Positions 16,801 through 25,513 of a stretch of DNA of 58,609 nucleotides are shown here, one piece after another. The stretch is from Bacillus sp. CH140a_4T (GTDB lineage Bacteria > Bacillota > Bacilli > Bacillales > Bacillaceae_G), in assembly GCF_008923725.1 (NCBI RefSeq), contig NZ_WBPF01000013.1:949580-1008188 (forward strand), read 5' to 3'. The notes beneath the pieces are model-generated. The model saw only the letters and a program-made list of their open reading frames with translations. It ran no database searches and had not been told where the DNA came from. Each line of letters starts with the position of its first letter. Within the stretch, counting starts at the first letter, position 1. Both the position numbers and the translations under genes were made by a program.

Positions 16801-17594
16801 AATTCAGCCGCTGGAACTTCCTGCGGTGCACTAATTTCTTGAACCACTTCTTTTTCTTCTACTATAGGCTCTTGGCGTTCAATTTCATAACCGTTTTTCT
16901 CTAGCCATTGATCGACAACTGACTTTTCTTCCTTTTTATTTTGTTGATCTCGCTGATCAACTCCTTCATGACTGGAAGAATTCGTTGCTTGTCCTTCTGA
17001 GAAATCAGATAATGTATATCCTTTTTTCTCTAACCATGCATCAACGACTGATTTGCCCTCTACAGATATTTCAAGGTCTTCTCTTTCCTTTTCTTCCTCC
17101 TGCTTTTCTACCTTTTTCTCTACAGAAGGACGATTATATCCATAAATTGGCGAAATCATTTCTGTTGGACGAAATGGTCTACGGTTACTTTCTTGCGAAG
17201 GTGCAGATGCCTTTTTTACGACTGGCTCTCGTTCCGGTTCATATTGTACTTCCGGCTCTTCATATGTAGAAACTACCTTCTCCACATACTGTCGTCTACT
17301 TCTTTCCACTTTGATTCCTCTTTGAATAGGTTGCTCTTCATATACTTCCCTTTGAACAGGTTGTTCTTCAAAGTGAGGTAATTCTTTTACATCATCCTCA
17401 TCGAACCCATTATCCGGTACTAATGGAAAACGGCATTTACCTGCATTCCTACTTGCCATTTGTGCTTCTCTTGCTTCAGTATAGTGGTTTACACGAGGAA
17501 TTTTCGGCTGACTTTCAATTTGCTTTGGTACTTCTTTATTTATCGCTGTTTGTTCTTCCTCTTTGTTAAACAGCTTTTTCATCCAATCTAACAT
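13899..17594 (-). CDS. sftA: DNA translocase SftA (YtpT), FtsK/SpoIIIE family, repeat-expanded
   Basis: 1231 aa against about 950 in B. subtilis SftA. There is no transmembrane domain, as in SftA. The Glu/Val-rich N-terminal linker holds about ten 12-aa repeats (SEEVEVIAETEE type), then eight 14-aa repeats (VEEQPVQQVAVEPQ type). The FtsK alpha/beta motor follows from about residue 780, with Walker A GATGSGKS near residue 911 and Walker B IVIVIDELADLMM. The C-terminal gamma winged helix (VQRKFRIGYNRAARLIEEME) reads KOPS/SRS-type DNA signals. It clears DNA from the closing division septum. ATG 17594 is eight bases after AAAGAG; a GTG nine bases upstream is less likely. Confidence 0.95.
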   Translation of the reverse strand: MLDWMKKLFNKEEEQTAINKEVPKQIESQPKIPRVNHYTEAREAQMASRNAGKCRFPLVPDNGFDEDDVKELPHFEEQPVQREVYEEQPIQRGIKVERSRRQYVEKVVSTYEEPEVQYEPEREPVVKKASAPSQESNRRPFRPTEMISPIYGYNRPSVEKKVEKQEEEKEREDLEISVEGKSVVDAWLEKKGYTLSDFSEGQATNSSSHEGVDQRDQQNKKEEKSVVDQWLEKNGYEIERQEPIVEEKEVVQEISAPQEVPAAELLHQTIVERMEDAKQESDVVAKNILQTELVDSKVEHEDTILSEEIKRNTEIEQPTIEVEKQAPEESVIVKAEEKLEETIIVEIPEEVEVIAETEESEEVEVIAEIEESEEVEVIAEIEESEEVEVIAGAEAPEEVEVIAETEESEEVEVIAEIEESEEVKVIAETEESEEVEVIAETEESEEVEVIAEAEESEEVEVITEAKEAEPVALEETQQEMLLNKAIEQKNEFIHVAEADEQTKKDVQSFANVLIAEEQQAVEEASIEEESIEEEQQVVEEAPIEEEQRVVEEAPIAEEQPIVQKEEPKREKKRHVPFNVVMLKQDRTRLMERHAARANAMQSSMSERVENKPIQQVEETLVQQEVVEPKMEETPVQQVVVESRVEEQPVQQVAVEPQVEEKPMQQVVVESRVEEQRVQQVAVEPQVEEKPMQQVVVESRVEEQPVQQVAVEPQVEERPVQQVVVEQVQKSLSSKEVQEKAYVVNQRENDMRNVLQTPPTYAIPPLTLLSIPQQAALDNTEWLDEQKELLDTTFNNFHVGAHVINVSQGPAVTRFEVQPDPGVKVNKITNLSDDIKLSLAAKDIRIEAPIPGKSAIGIEVPNKESKPVFLREILRSPVFTKSESPLTVALGLDISGDPIVTDIRKMPHGLIAGATGSGKSVCINAILTSILYKAKPHEVKLMLIDPKMVELAPYNSVPHLVAPVITDVKAATAALKWAVEEMERRYELFAHAGARDLTRYNTIVSGREIPGETLPYIVIVIDELADLMMVAPGDVEEAICRIAQKARACGIHLLVATQRPSVDVITGLIKSNIPTRIAFTVSSQVDSRTIIDIGGAEKLLGRGDMLFLGNGTSKPVRVQGVYVSDDEIEKTVDHVRKQMKPNYLFKQEDLLAKTEQAESEDELFFDACQFVVEQGGASTSSVQRKFRIGYNRAARLIEEMESQGIISEGRGTKPRDVLISEDEFAAMQETNV
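15408..15755 (-). repeat. 42-bp coding repeats in sftA, eight units
   Basis: Encodes eight 14-aa units, alternating VEEKPMQQVVVESR and VEEQPVQQVAVEPQ, so an 84-bp higher-order unit is also present. Several copies are identical at DNA level, which suggests recent expansion or homogenisation. Confidence 0.85.
16195..16556 (-). repeat. 36-bp coding repeats in sftA, about ten units
   Basis: Encodes ten near-identical 12-aa units of the SEEVEVIAETEE type. Copies differ mainly at one or two positions (A/T/I before the final Glu pair), typical of slippage or unequal recombination. Confidence 0.87.
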
Positions 17595-17719
17595 GCTTAC
17601 CACTCTTTCTACTAAATAGTAACATCCTTTATTGTATCAGCATTCGGCAAAAAGTGCAGGTAAAATTAAGCATGTCATATTTATCCATAATATTCTAATT
17701 TACGAGTGTTTTCATATAG

Positions 17720-17752
17720 AAAAACGCACCCTTACATGTAAGACTGCGTTTA
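17720..17752 (-). terminator. Terminator of amidase gene
   Basis: Stem AAACGCA/TGCGTTT extended inward by CTTACA/TGTAAG, with five Ts on the minus strand, overlapping the amidase stop at 17750. Confidence 0.7.
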
Positions 17753-18706
17753 ATCTTTACTCTTCCGATATTCATCTACACTATCCGTTACACTTTGCAA
17801 TAAAGAATTTACATACTGCGGGTCAGATAATTTTTTATCTTCTTCAGGATTTGACATAAATCCAAGTTCTAATAGTACGCCAGGTACTTTGGACCAATTA
17901 AATCCAGAAAGGTCATCCCTAAATTTAATTCCATTTACTTTCACTTGCTGATTCTCTCTCATTTTATTTACTATCGTTTGAGAGATTTGAAGGCTTTCCG
18001 CATAAATCTCTTTCGTATACGGACTTCCTTCGGCCGGTGTCAATACAGCAAATCCACTTTGATTCGGATTTTCAGAACCATCTGCATGAAGACGTAAAAA
18101 TACATCCGCCTTATGATCATTCGCCAATATCGCACGTTCTTTATTACTTATATCCACATCTTGTGACGTTCTTGTCATTAATACTTGCATTCCCTTTGCT
18201 TCTAACTTTTCTTTTAATACGAAAGCCATTTCCAATACAAGAACAGCCTCTCTTTTTTTCGTCACAACACCAGTTGTACCATCTGTCACTTTATATTTTT
18301 GCGTCGTCGCTCCTGGCCCAATCGGCTCTAAATTTAAATTCGCTTTGTGTTGATGGCCCGGATCAATAACAATGAGAAACTTTCCTTGTTTTTCATTATT
18401 CTCTACTTTTGGTTCATTATTTTGCAGTGGTTGCTCTGCTGGCTGTACTGGCGTAGCTTCCTCTTTCTTTTCTTCGGCCAGCACTTCTTCCTGCTTCTGC
18501 TCCACTTGCTCATTCGTTTGAACTGCTTGCGGTTCTTCTTTCTTTTCTTGTTCTTCTTGCTGCTTTTCTACCGGTGCGTCTTCCTTGTTATCTTTGTTTG
18601 CTTCCTGCATAGAAGATGTTACTTCTTGTTTTGGCTCTTCTTGCGAACAGCCTCCCATATATATTCCAATGAATGCAATCATGCTCATTATTTTTATATA
18701 CTTCAT
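17750..18706 (-). CDS. Lipoprotein N-acetylmuramoyl-L-alanine amidase (Amidase_3)
   Basis: 318 aa. Signal peptide with a probable lipobox ending GGC (Cys20), then about 90 residues of Glu/Gln/Lys-rich linker, then the Amidase_3 domain (from IVIDPGHQ near residue 115). Zinc ligands fit His in DPGHQ, Glu in KKREAVLVLE and His in FLRLHADGS; the catalytic Glu fits LLELGFMSNPEED. It cleaves the MurNAc-L-Ala bond of peptidoglycan. The anchored linker would place the domain in the wall near the membrane. Follows the SMI1-like gene by 40 bases in the same direction; a GGGAG site precedes the ATG. Confidence 0.88.
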   Translation of the reverse strand: MKYIKIMSMIAFIGIYMGGCSQEEPKQEVTSSMQEANKDNKEDAPVEKQQEEQEKKEEPQAVQTNEQVEQKQEEVLAEEKKEEATPVQPAEQPLQNNEPKVENNEKQGKFLIVIDPGHQHKANLNLEPIGPGATTQKYKVTDGTTGVVTKKREAVLVLEMAFVLKEKLEAKGMQVLMTRTSQDVDISNKERAILANDHKADVFLRLHADGSENPNQSGFAVLTPAEGSPYTKEIYAESLQISQTIVNKMRENQQVKVNGIKFRDDLSGFNWSKVPGVLLELGFMSNPEEDKKLSDPQYVNSLLQSVTDSVDEYRKSKD

Positions 18707-18746
18707 ATTTTTCTCCCATCACTTTGCACCGGTCTCAAAGTTTTTC

Positions 18747-19091
18747 TTATAATTGTTTTATAATCTCATCCATATTTCCAATGTGAACAGGTTGCCACGT
18801 CTCTGTACCACGCTCTGCCGTATAAACTAAATACGCATCATCGGCCACATTTACGAAAATCGGATCCCCCATATCTGTTTCATATCCGATAACAATCCAT
18901 TCCTCTTTCCATTTTCCATGTTCTTCACTTATTAATGAATTTTTATGTTTATCATATCGATAACCGATTTGTCCTTTTTCTAATTCATTTTCACTAAACA
19001 AATATATTTCATAAGAACCTAACTCGATATCTTGCTGTTTTGAAGTTTCAATTCGTTTCAGAAGTTCTGCGATTTTTAGTTGTTGTTTCAT
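18747..19091 (-). CDS. Small SMI1/KNR4-like protein
   Basis: 114 aa and soluble. The pattern EIYLFSENELEKGQIGYRY, then WIVIGYETDMGDPIFVNV and TWQPVHIGNMDEI, matches the second half of SMI1/KNR4 (SUKH) domains. These often act as immunity or partner proteins, but single short forms like this are common and uncharacterised in Bacillus. No toxin gene is adjacent. It probably heads a two-gene transcript with the amidase. Confidence 0.65.
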   Translation of the reverse strand: MKQQLKIAELLKRIETSKQQDIELGSYEIYLFSENELEKGQIGYRYDKHKNSLISEEHGKWKEEWIVIGYETDMGDPIFVNVADDAYLVYTAERGTETWQPVHIGNMDEIIKQL

Positions 19092-19189
19092 ACGTCTATC
19101 CCCTTCTTTTTTTCTAAATTTTAACTAGATTGTTTATAAAATACAATATAGATTTTGTGAAAAATGGTGACATCCTTATAATATGAACA

Positions 19190-19277
19190 ATTTTTTGAAT
19201 ATATCTGTCACAACTCGTAATATATCAACGATTCAATAGAAAATATAGATTCCCCGGCGAAAAGTGAAAATAAAGAA
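19190..19277. repeat. ATATATC dispersed repeat, copy in ytpR downstream spacer
   Basis: Contains GAATATATCTGTCACAACTC, then TAATATATCAACGATT and an AAAATATAGATT half, followed by a GGCGAAAA...GAAAA tail leading into the next terminator. Shares layout with the copy at 23,455. Confidence 0.65.
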
Positions 19278-19313
19278 AAGAGAGGCTGCCCAAAAGGACA
19301 ACCTCTCTTTCCT
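19278..19313 (-). terminator. Terminator of ytpQ-ytpR
   Basis: Stem AAAGAGAGG/CCTCTCTTT, with an inner partial stem (GCC/GGAC), after the ytpR stop. A B. cereus-type terminator of the GAGGCTGTCC kind. Confidence 0.75.
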
Positions 19314-19321
19314 TACATCAA

Positions 19322-19927
19322 TTAAAATTTGAACTCTTGTCCAACTTCAAAGCTATCTTCTAATACAAGAATACCTTTTTCTTGCGGAGCATCTGGAAGC
19401 TCTAACTCACGTGCTGAGCAAATCATTCCAGAAGAAGGAACTCCGCGAAGTTCAGCTGGTTTAATTAGCATACCGCTTGGCATTACAGCGCCGATTTTTG
19501 CAACGACAACTTTTTGTCCTGCATCAACGTTCGGTGCGCCACATACGATTTGTAATGTTTCTGTACCGATTTCTACCTTACAAATGTTTAACTTATCAGC
19601 ATTTGGATGCTTCTCTTTTTCAGCTACATAGCCTACAACAAATTTTGGAGAAAGATCTGCTTCTACTTTTTCTTCAAAGCCGTTCTTCGCTAAAATTTCA
19701 TTGATTTTTTCTACAAGTTCTTTCGTTAATGTAAGGTTACCTGTTTCTTTTACTTCTAAGTAAGAAGATGCATTAAAGATGTTGAATCCTGCTGTTTCGT
19801 TGCTTTCACGGTCATATACGCGTGCAACATCTCCTTTGCGATCAAAAGTACGGTTCTCTAAAGTAATATCTTGTAAGGCAACAATTAGAGTGTCACCAAT
19901 TCCTTCAAGGTTGTAAAAAACGTTCAC
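19322..19927 (-). CDS. ytpR: tRNA-binding domain protein YtpR
   Basis: 201 aa. The N-terminal part is a DUF4479-like domain (MNVFYNLEGIGDTLIVAL). The C-terminal part is an EMAP/Trbp111-like OB fold (FVVGYVAEKEKHPNADKLNICKVEIG, QIVCGAPNVDAGQKVVVA, SSGMICSARELEL), as in the N-terminus of PheT. It probably binds tRNA or another nucleic acid; no enzyme activity is known. GTG 19927 is preferred: AAAGG lies at correct distance and the product then begins like B. subtilis YtpR. ATG 19936 is possible. It overlaps ytpQ's end. Confidence 0.92.
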   Translation of the reverse strand: MNVFYNLEGIGDTLIVALQDITLENRTFDRKGDVARVYDRESNETAGFNIFNASSYLEVKETGNLTLTKELVEKINEILAKNGFEEKVEADLSPKFVVGYVAEKEKHPNADKLNICKVEIGTETLQIVCGAPNVDAGQKVVVAKIGAVMPSGMLIKPAELRGVPSSGMICSARELELPDAPQEKGILVLEDSFEVGQEFKF

Positions 19928-19932
19928 TTCGT

Positions 19933-20745
19933 TCATCCTTTCTCTTTTCCATCTGTCTTCTTCCGATTCTTCGCTAAAATAAAGATTGGTTCAAAGTCCC
20001 CATCTTCATATACGAATGAAAGTGATGTAATCGGAACATGCCCTTCGGCAAAAAATTTCATTGTCATTTGTGCAATAATATCATAACCGATTTCGTTGAC
20101 GATATCAGCAATAATTAATACATCTTGGTGAGGAACAGCAACAACCATGTCACCAGAAATCTTTTCACGCATCGATTGTAGTAACGATTCGTTTAAAATA
20201 CGCGTCGCATCATACCCATCATTTGTGTTTAAAAAGTAGAATGTATTCCCTGCTACGGTTTCTTGTTTAAATTCATAACCTAGTGAGCGAGCGTTAAATA
20301 ATGCCATTTCACGCACTTGCTGCTCTGTAAGTTCTAATTTCTGTAATAGACGCTCATCAATTAGTCGATATGTTTTATTCGAATCTAGCGCATAGTAAAT
20401 ACGTGTTTCTGCCGTATGATCCGTCATAATAAACGGATTTCCTTCTTCTGCTTGTTTCGGGAAAGAAGTAGAGCGAATAACAGGTAGAATTTTCGCCGCG
20501 CTATTTTCTTCTCTATGCATCGCAATTAACGCTTCTTGTACGTAATAGGCAACCTCTTCAATCGCCTTTTCTTTATTCACTTCCCATTTTGCTACAACTC
20601 CTGGAAGCGATACGTTAATACCTTTTTTCGAGTCTTTCTGTTCTATACGTAGAACTTCTTTCTCGCTATCATACTGAAAGTCCCATTCTGGGCGAGATAA
20701 TTTCTTCATTAACTCGTCTTTCATCTTTTTACTTGTCATCTTCAT
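19933..20745 (-). CDS. ytpQ: YtpQ, DUF1444 family protein
   Basis: 270 aa, matching the DUF1444 family ([35 protein letters not shown], then GYDATRILN and [18 protein letters not shown]). Soluble, function unknown, well conserved in Bacilli. ATG 20745 lies eight bases after GGAGG. In an operon with ytpR, whose start lies at its 3' end. Confidence 0.9.
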   Translation of the reverse strand: MKMTSKKMKDELMKKLSRPEWDFQYDSEKEVLRIEQKDSKKGINVSLPGVVAKWEVNKEKAIEEVAYYVQEALIAMHREENSAAKILPVIRSTSFPKQAEEGNPFIMTDHTAETRIYYALDSNKTYRLIDERLLQKLELTEQQVREMALFNARSLGYEFKQETVAGNTFYFLNTNDGYDATRILNESLLQSMREKISGDMVVAVPHQDVLIIADIVNEIGYDIIAQMTMKFFAEGHVPITSLSFVYEDGDFEPIFILAKNRKKTDGKEKG

Positions 20746-20762
20746 CTCTTTTTCCTCCCTTC

Positions 20763-20802
20763 CAAAAAAACAACCTCCCCCGCGAAGGTAGAGGTTGTTT
20801 TA
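20763..20802 (-). terminator. Terminator of ytpP
   Basis: Stem AAACAACCTC/GAGGTTGTTT with a 14-base loop and A/T runs, between ytpP and ytpQ. It implies that ytpP is largely a separate transcript from ytpQR. Confidence 0.8.
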
Positions 20803-20823
20803 CAATTCAATTGGCAAATTGCC

Positions 20824-21138
20824 TTATTTTAAACCTTCAATGAACTCTTCGATTTGTTCTTGTGTTTTACGATCTTTGTTTACATAGCGACCTGTTTCTT
20901 CACCTTTATTGTACGCTACAAAGCTCGGAATGCCAAATACGTCTAATTTTATGCATAGATCAATAAACTCATCACGATCTACATAGTAAAATGAGAAATC
21001 ACTATATTTCTCTTCTACTTCTGGCATAAATGGATCTACAAAACGGCAGTCTGGGCACCATTCTGCTGAGAACATAAAGACTACATTCTCTTCATTTTTC
21101 AATTGTTGGAATTGCTCCATGCTTTCTAATGATTTCAT
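20824..21138 (-). CDS. ytpP: Thioredoxin-like protein YtpP
   Basis: 104 aa, thioredoxin fold. The redox motif is WCPDC (Cys32 and Cys35 in FSAEWCPDCRFVDPF), and the cis-Pro is in GIPSFVAY. A small cytosolic thiol-disulfide protein; its bacillithiol or thioredoxin partner is not known from sequence. ATG is preceded by AGGAGG. Gene order ytpP-ytpQ-ytpR matches B. subtilis. Confidence 0.92.
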   Translation of the reverse strand: MKSLESMEQFQQLKNEENVVFMFSAEWCPDCRFVDPFMPEVEEKYSDFSFYYVDRDEFIDLCIKLDVFGIPSFVAYNKGEETGRYVNKDRKTQEQIEEFIEGLK

Positions 21139-21221
21139 CTATATTTCCTCCTCTAACGAGTGCATTTTTTCATGTTATAATCTTTCTTTTATACTACCAT
21201 ACATCGCGCACGGTGCAAGGT

Positions 21222-21731
21222 TTATGCTTGCTTTTCGTCATACTTATATTGCCCAACAAGTAACTTAACAACGTGTACAAATAATTCCGTACGGTCGACA
21301 TAATCATCTGTAAAAATACCGATAGCACCTTCGTGGCTACGAATATCTTTTCTCTGCACAAACTCTTCCATCACTTCACTTAACTCTTTGCCATCTTCAA
21401 GAGGTGCTAAAAAATCATCTGGTAACTTAATACGTGCACCGCCGGCAACGAATGTTTTACCGTCACTTGTTGCTAGCGCGCCCCAGTTACACATAAATAA
21501 ACCGTGCTCCATTTTCATTACGCCGCCCTCTAGCCCAATACCAATTTGAGCTTCTCCTTCTTGCAGCGCTCGCTTCGCTCTATTAACCGCTCCTTGCATC
21601 GTCTCTTCATCTGTAAACGGCTGGCTCGCTACCCCTGAAGGAACAGACAGAGATGTAATTGTAGCATCGCTCCAAACCTTCTCCACAGCACCAACTTTCG
21701 TTTTATTCTTCGATCCAACTACTACTTTCAT
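21222..21731 (-). CDS. DUF84-family inosine/xanthosine triphosphatase
   Basis: 169 aa. VVVGSKNKTKVGAVEKVW at the N-terminus and QIGIGLEGGVMKMEHGLFMCNWGA are the DUF84/YjjX signatures. Enzymes of this family hydrolyse non-canonical purine triphosphates (ITP, XTP), keeping the nucleotide pool clean. ATG 21731 follows GAGGTG and starts the domain directly; an ATG seven codons upstream lacks support. It lies between ytpP and ytoP, each apparently with its own terminator or promoter. Confidence 0.85.
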   Translation of the reverse strand: MKVVVGSKNKTKVGAVEKVWSDATITSLSVPSGVASQPFTDEETMQGAVNRAKRALQEGEAQIGIGLEGGVMKMEHGLFMCNWGALATSDGKTFVAGGARIKLPDDFLAPLEDGKELSEVMEEFVQRKDIRSHEGAIGIFTDDYVDRTELFVHVVKLLVGQYKYDEKQA

Positions 21732-21831
21732 TTCGTTCACCTCTATATACATTCATCATCTTACCTTAATCAAATTACTCTTTATACATGGGAGCACGGC
21801 CACCATACATCGCTAGGGCATCTCTCCCACC

Positions 21832-21864
21832 TAAAAAAAGAAAGGCTCTTCAGCCCTTCTTCCT
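21832..21864 (-). terminator. Terminator of ytoP
   Basis: On the minus strand AGAAGGGCTGAAGAGCCTTTCT forms a compact stem followed by at least seven Ts, immediately after ytoP. Confidence 0.8.
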
Positions 21865-21866
21865 CT

Positions 21867-22940
21867 CTACGCGTTATTCTTAATTGTTTCTAACGTCGTT
21901 TTATCCGTTGCTCTTACAAGCTTCGTAATGAGTTCTTTTGCTGCCGCATAATCATCAACATGCAAAATAGAAGCATGTGTATGAATGTAACGCGCACAAA
22001 CACCAATTACTGCTGATGGGATACCTGAGTTACTTGTATGTACACGGCCCGCATCTGTACCACCTTGTGAAATAAAGTATTGGTACGGAATGTTGTGTGT
22101 TTCTGCTGTATCTAAAATGAATTCGCGCATTCCTCTATGCGTTACCATCGTACGGTCGTAAATACGAAGAAGAGCACCTTTTCCTAATTGACCGAACTGT
22201 GTTTTATCACCAGATGCATCGTTCGCTGGGCTTGCATCAAGCGCATAGAAAATGTCTGGTTGAATCATATTTGCAGCAGTTTGTGCACCGCGAAGACCAA
22301 CTTCTTCTTGTACAGTCGCACCAGAGTATAATGTGTTTGGTAATGTTTCGTCTTTTAATTCTTTTAACAATTCGATTACAAGGCCACATCCGTAACGGTT
22401 GTCCCAAGCTTTCGCCATAATTTTCTTTTCGTTTGCCATCGGCGTAAACGGACAAATTGGCACGATTTGTTGTCCTGGTTTTACACCAATCTCAATCGCA
22501 TCTTCATAGCTATCTGCACCTATATCAATTAACATATTTTTTATATCCATCGGTTTTGCACGTTGCGCGTCACTTAATAAATGAGGAGGAATAGAACCAA
22601 CAACCCCAATAACAGGGCCATTCTTCGTCATAACTTGTACACGCTGTGCTAATAGTACTTGGCTCCACCAGCCGCCTAACGTTTGAAAACGAAGCATCCC
22701 GTTTTTCGTAATTTGCGTAACCATGAACCCTACTTCATCCATATGACCTGCTACAAGAACACGTGGGCCAGTTTCGTCCCCTTTTTTCAGACCAAATACG
22801 CTACCTAAACCGTCTTGCACAATTTCATCCGCATATTTGCTTAATTCTTGCTTCATAAAACGGCGTACATCATGTTCGAAACCTGATGCACCTTGTAATT
22901 CTGTTAACGTACGAAATAATTGTAATGTCTCTTTATTCAC
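21867..22940 (-). CDS. ytoP: M42-family metalloaminopeptidase YtoP
   Basis: 357 aa. M42 (glutamyl aminopeptidase/cellulase M) hallmarks are [12 protein letters not shown], metal-binding [39 protein letters not shown] (catalytic Glu pair) and [11 protein letters not shown]. It cleaves N-terminal residues from peptides as a large oligomer. GTG 22940 is chosen: it follows AAGGGGA and gives the usual length; a TTG six codons upstream overlaps that site. Divergent from ytzB, as in B. subtilis. Confidence 0.93.
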   Translation of the reverse strand: MNKETLQLFRTLTELQGASGFEHDVRRFMKQELSKYADEIVQDGLGSVFGLKKGDETGPRVLVAGHMDEVGFMVTQITKNGMLRFQTLGGWWSQVLLAQRVQVMTKNGPVIGVVGSIPPHLLSDAQRAKPMDIKNMLIDIGADSYEDAIEIGVKPGQQIVPICPFTPMANEKKIMAKAWDNRYGCGLVIELLKELKDETLPNTLYSGATVQEEVGLRGAQTAANMIQPDIFYALDASPANDASGDKTQFGQLGKGALLRIYDRTMVTHRGMREFILDTAETHNIPYQYFISQGGTDAGRVHTSNSGIPSAVIGVCARYIHTHASILHVDDYAAAKELITKLVRATDKTTLETIKNNA

Positions 22941-23088
22941 GAAGTCCCCTTCTTTCAAACCTTAGTAGAATACCTCTTTTATTGTAACGAAATTTTCGAA
23001 ATGTTTCTAGTTTCTTCTTTTTTAGCTGTATTTGCTTTATAATTATTATTGGTACACTATTTTTATTTTACAGAATTGAGGTGAATAT

Positions 23089-23400
23089 ATGAGCTGGAAA
23101 GGTTTAGTAGCAGGTCTTGGCGTTGGATTTGCAGCTGGTTATCTCGTTGCAAACAAAGTACAAGAACAATCCCATATTTCTTCAGAAAAAGCATTGAAAA
23201 TGGTGAAACAAGCATTAAGTCATAAAGGTGAAATTACTGGCTCTTGGGTACATATGGTTCCAGAGACATTTGAAAAATATGATGTCGCATACGAAGTTTA
23301 TCGCGGCGGTCTTACAACGATGTTAGATGATATACAAGAACGATTTGAATTTTTAGTTGATGCTAAAACAGGTACTGTTTTAGAGGTTATAGCAGCATAA
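23089..23400 (+). CDS. ytzB: YtzB, PepSY-like small protein
   Basis: 103 aa. The N-terminus has a short hydrophobic Gly/Ala-rich helix (GLVAGLGVGFAAGYLVA) and is followed by a PepSY-like unit: SSEKALKMVKQALSHKGEITG, then VAYEVYRGG and FEFLVDAKTGTVLEVI. It could anchor to the membrane and modulate a peptidase; its position divergent from the ytoP aminopeptidase is conserved in Bacillus. ATG is preceded by GAGGTG. Confidence 0.87.
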   Translation: MSWKGLVAGLGVGFAAGYLVANKVQEQSHISSEKALKMVKQALSHKGEITGSWVHMVPETFEKYDVAYEVYRGGLTTMLDDIQERFEFLVDAKTGTVLEVIAA

Positions 23401-23402
23401 AA

Positions 23403-23439
23403 AGGAAGGTTCCCATTAGGTGAACCTCTTATTTTTTTA
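23403..23439 (+). terminator. Terminator of ytzB
   Basis: Stem AGGTTC/GAACCT (loop CCATTAGGT) followed by a long T run. Confidence 0.7.
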
Positions 23440-23454
23440 TCGTGGATAGTAATT

Positions 23455-23551
23455 GAAATTATATCGACGATTTACCGAATATATCGACTTACCGCCAAAA
23501 AACGAAAACAAAAAGGAGACTGCCCCAACAGACTTCCGGAACAACCTCCTC
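23455..23551. repeat. ATATATCG dispersed repeat with attached GGAGACTGCCC stem
   Basis: TTATATCGACGATTTACCG and AATATATCGACTTACCG occur in tandem, then an A-rich linker and a stem-loop (GGAGaCTG ... CCTCC) like the terminator at 19,278. The same order of parts is seen at 19,190. Confidence 0.7.
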
Positions 23552-23553
23552 TT

Positions 23554-23711
23554 TTTATCCCGCTTTAATGGGCAGTAAGACCCCCACCTCAAAATTTAGC
23601 GAAAGCAAAGAAGTTAGGTGGGGGATCAACTGCCCATAAAAGTCCGATTGGTGAGGGCTAATAATCAGTGGGGGATGAAGAAAACCCCCACTGATTAAAG
23701 TCTCACTTTAT
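23554..23711 (-). repeat. bcr1-type repeat element with flanking TTTAT
   Basis: About 148 bases between two TTTAT pentamers (23554-23558 and 23707-23711). The interior is structured: CCCCCACCT/AGGTGGGGG, GGGCAG/CTGCCC and CAGTGGGGG/CCCCCACTG pairs. Length, flanking TTTAT and restriction to intergenic DNA fit bcr1, the repeat known from the B. cereus group that behaves like a mobile element. The strand is arbitrary. It sits just downstream of ytnP and contains no ORF of note. Confidence 0.8.
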
Positions 23712-24562
23712 GCTTCTATACTCGTTTTCCGTTCTATTTTTTCTACAATCTGCCCTTCTTCATTCCACTTTACTGCACGGTAATACGCGTCATGATAAAA
23801 CGTGAACCAAGCATTGTTTTCAGCACCGTACTTCATCCACTTTTGTTTATTTTCAATCGATGTCATTGGATAGTCATCGTAGGCCATTACCCATAGTACA
23901 TTTTGATGTGCGTGCGTCGGCAAGAGATCTGCTAAATGAAGCATCGTTTCACCTTTGCTTTCTAAAGCAATAACTGCATGTCCATCACTATGACCGCCCG
24001 TATGCGCCATTTTTACTTCATCTGTAATTTCTATTTCTTGCTGAAACGTAACAACTTGATCTACAATCGGCTCCCAATTTTCCTTCCAGTATGTATTACG
24101 TGATCTAATATTTGGGTTCCTCATTTCATTCCATTCTGTTTCGCTTACGTAAACTTTCGCATTCGGAAACGATGGTACAAGTTGATCACCTTCCCATTTC
24201 GTTAAACCAGATGCATGATCAAAATGTAGGTGTGTCATTAAGACGTACTGAATATCTTCAGGCTTTAATCCTAGTTTTTCTAATGATTCATAAACTGTTG
24301 ATTCTTCAGTTACACCTTGATTCCGCTTCATCTTCTCATTCAATTTACCGTTTCCTATTCCGGAATCAATGAGCATATTACCGTCTTTCGTTTGCAAAAG
24401 TAACGGATCTGTTCGTAAATAAATATGATTTGTATCATTATGTTTATATTTACGTGACCAAAGTACTTTCGGCACGACACCAAACATCGCTCCCCCGTCT
24501 AAATGTGTGTTCCCGCCTTTTAGCCACGTCACTTTTATATCTCCAATTTGTAACTGTTCCAT
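23708..24562 (-). CDS. ytnP: MBL-fold hydrolase YtnP-like (AHL lactonase family)
   Basis: 284 aa. Metallo-beta-lactamase fold with the zinc motif [10 protein letters not shown] (HxHxDH near residue 110), a second His in [11 protein letters not shown] and DLLPTHAHQ further on. B. subtilis YtnP is reported to degrade quorum-sensing and antibiotic-development signals of other bacteria. Gene order ytnP-trmB-ytzH-ytmP is conserved. ATG follows GGGGGATG. The bcr1 element's TTTAT overlaps the last bases of the gene. Confidence 0.9.
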   Translation of the reverse strand: MEQLQIGDIKVTWLKGGNTHLDGGAMFGVVPKVLWSRKYKHNDTNHIYLRTDPLLLQTKDGNMLIDSGIGNGKLNEKMKRNQGVTEESTVYESLEKLGLKPEDIQYVLMTHLHFDHASGLTKWEGDQLVPSFPNAKVYVSETEWNEMRNPNIRSRNTYWKENWEPIVDQVVTFQQEIEITDEVKMAHTGGHSDGHAVIALESKGETMLHLADLLPTHAHQNVLWVMAYDDYPMTSIENKQKWMKYGAENNAWFTFYHDAYYRAVKWNEEGQIVEKIERKTSIEA

Positions 24563-24616
24563 TTTTCATCCCCCTTTCCTTTCAATACTAACATAAAATT
24601 CTGATTATTTTAGGTA

Positions 24617-25309
<693 letters not shown>

Positions 25310-25356
25310 CTATTTTAAAGGAATAATTCCTTCTTTCTGTTTTAATCAATCTACCA

Positions 25357-25393
25357 AACAAAAAACCAAGTACGTACGAGCACTCGGTCCGTT
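25357..25393 (-). terminator. Minus-strand hairpin with T-run upstream of trmB
   Basis: On the minus strand ACCGAGT/ACTTGGT (G-U pairing allowed) with a ten-base GCTCGTACGT centre and six Ts. It lies in the spacer between divergent trmB and ytzH, where no gene ends. It could be an attenuator in the trmB leader or the end of a small RNA. Confidence 0.4.
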
Positions 25394-25513
25394 TATTTCA
25401 AGTATAAGATGTACCATTTTGATAAAAACTACATACAGCATTAAACATTCCATGACGAAACAGCTTTTTCTCTTACATTTGAAGAGAAAAACAATCGAAA
25501 GGATGATCCGTTC

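Noticed and set aside
18747-19091. SMI1/KNR4-like gene as immunity gene of a toxin system
   Set aside because: No polymorphic toxin or secretion gene is adjacent; the partner downstream is a cell-wall amidase with an ordinary lipoprotein layout.
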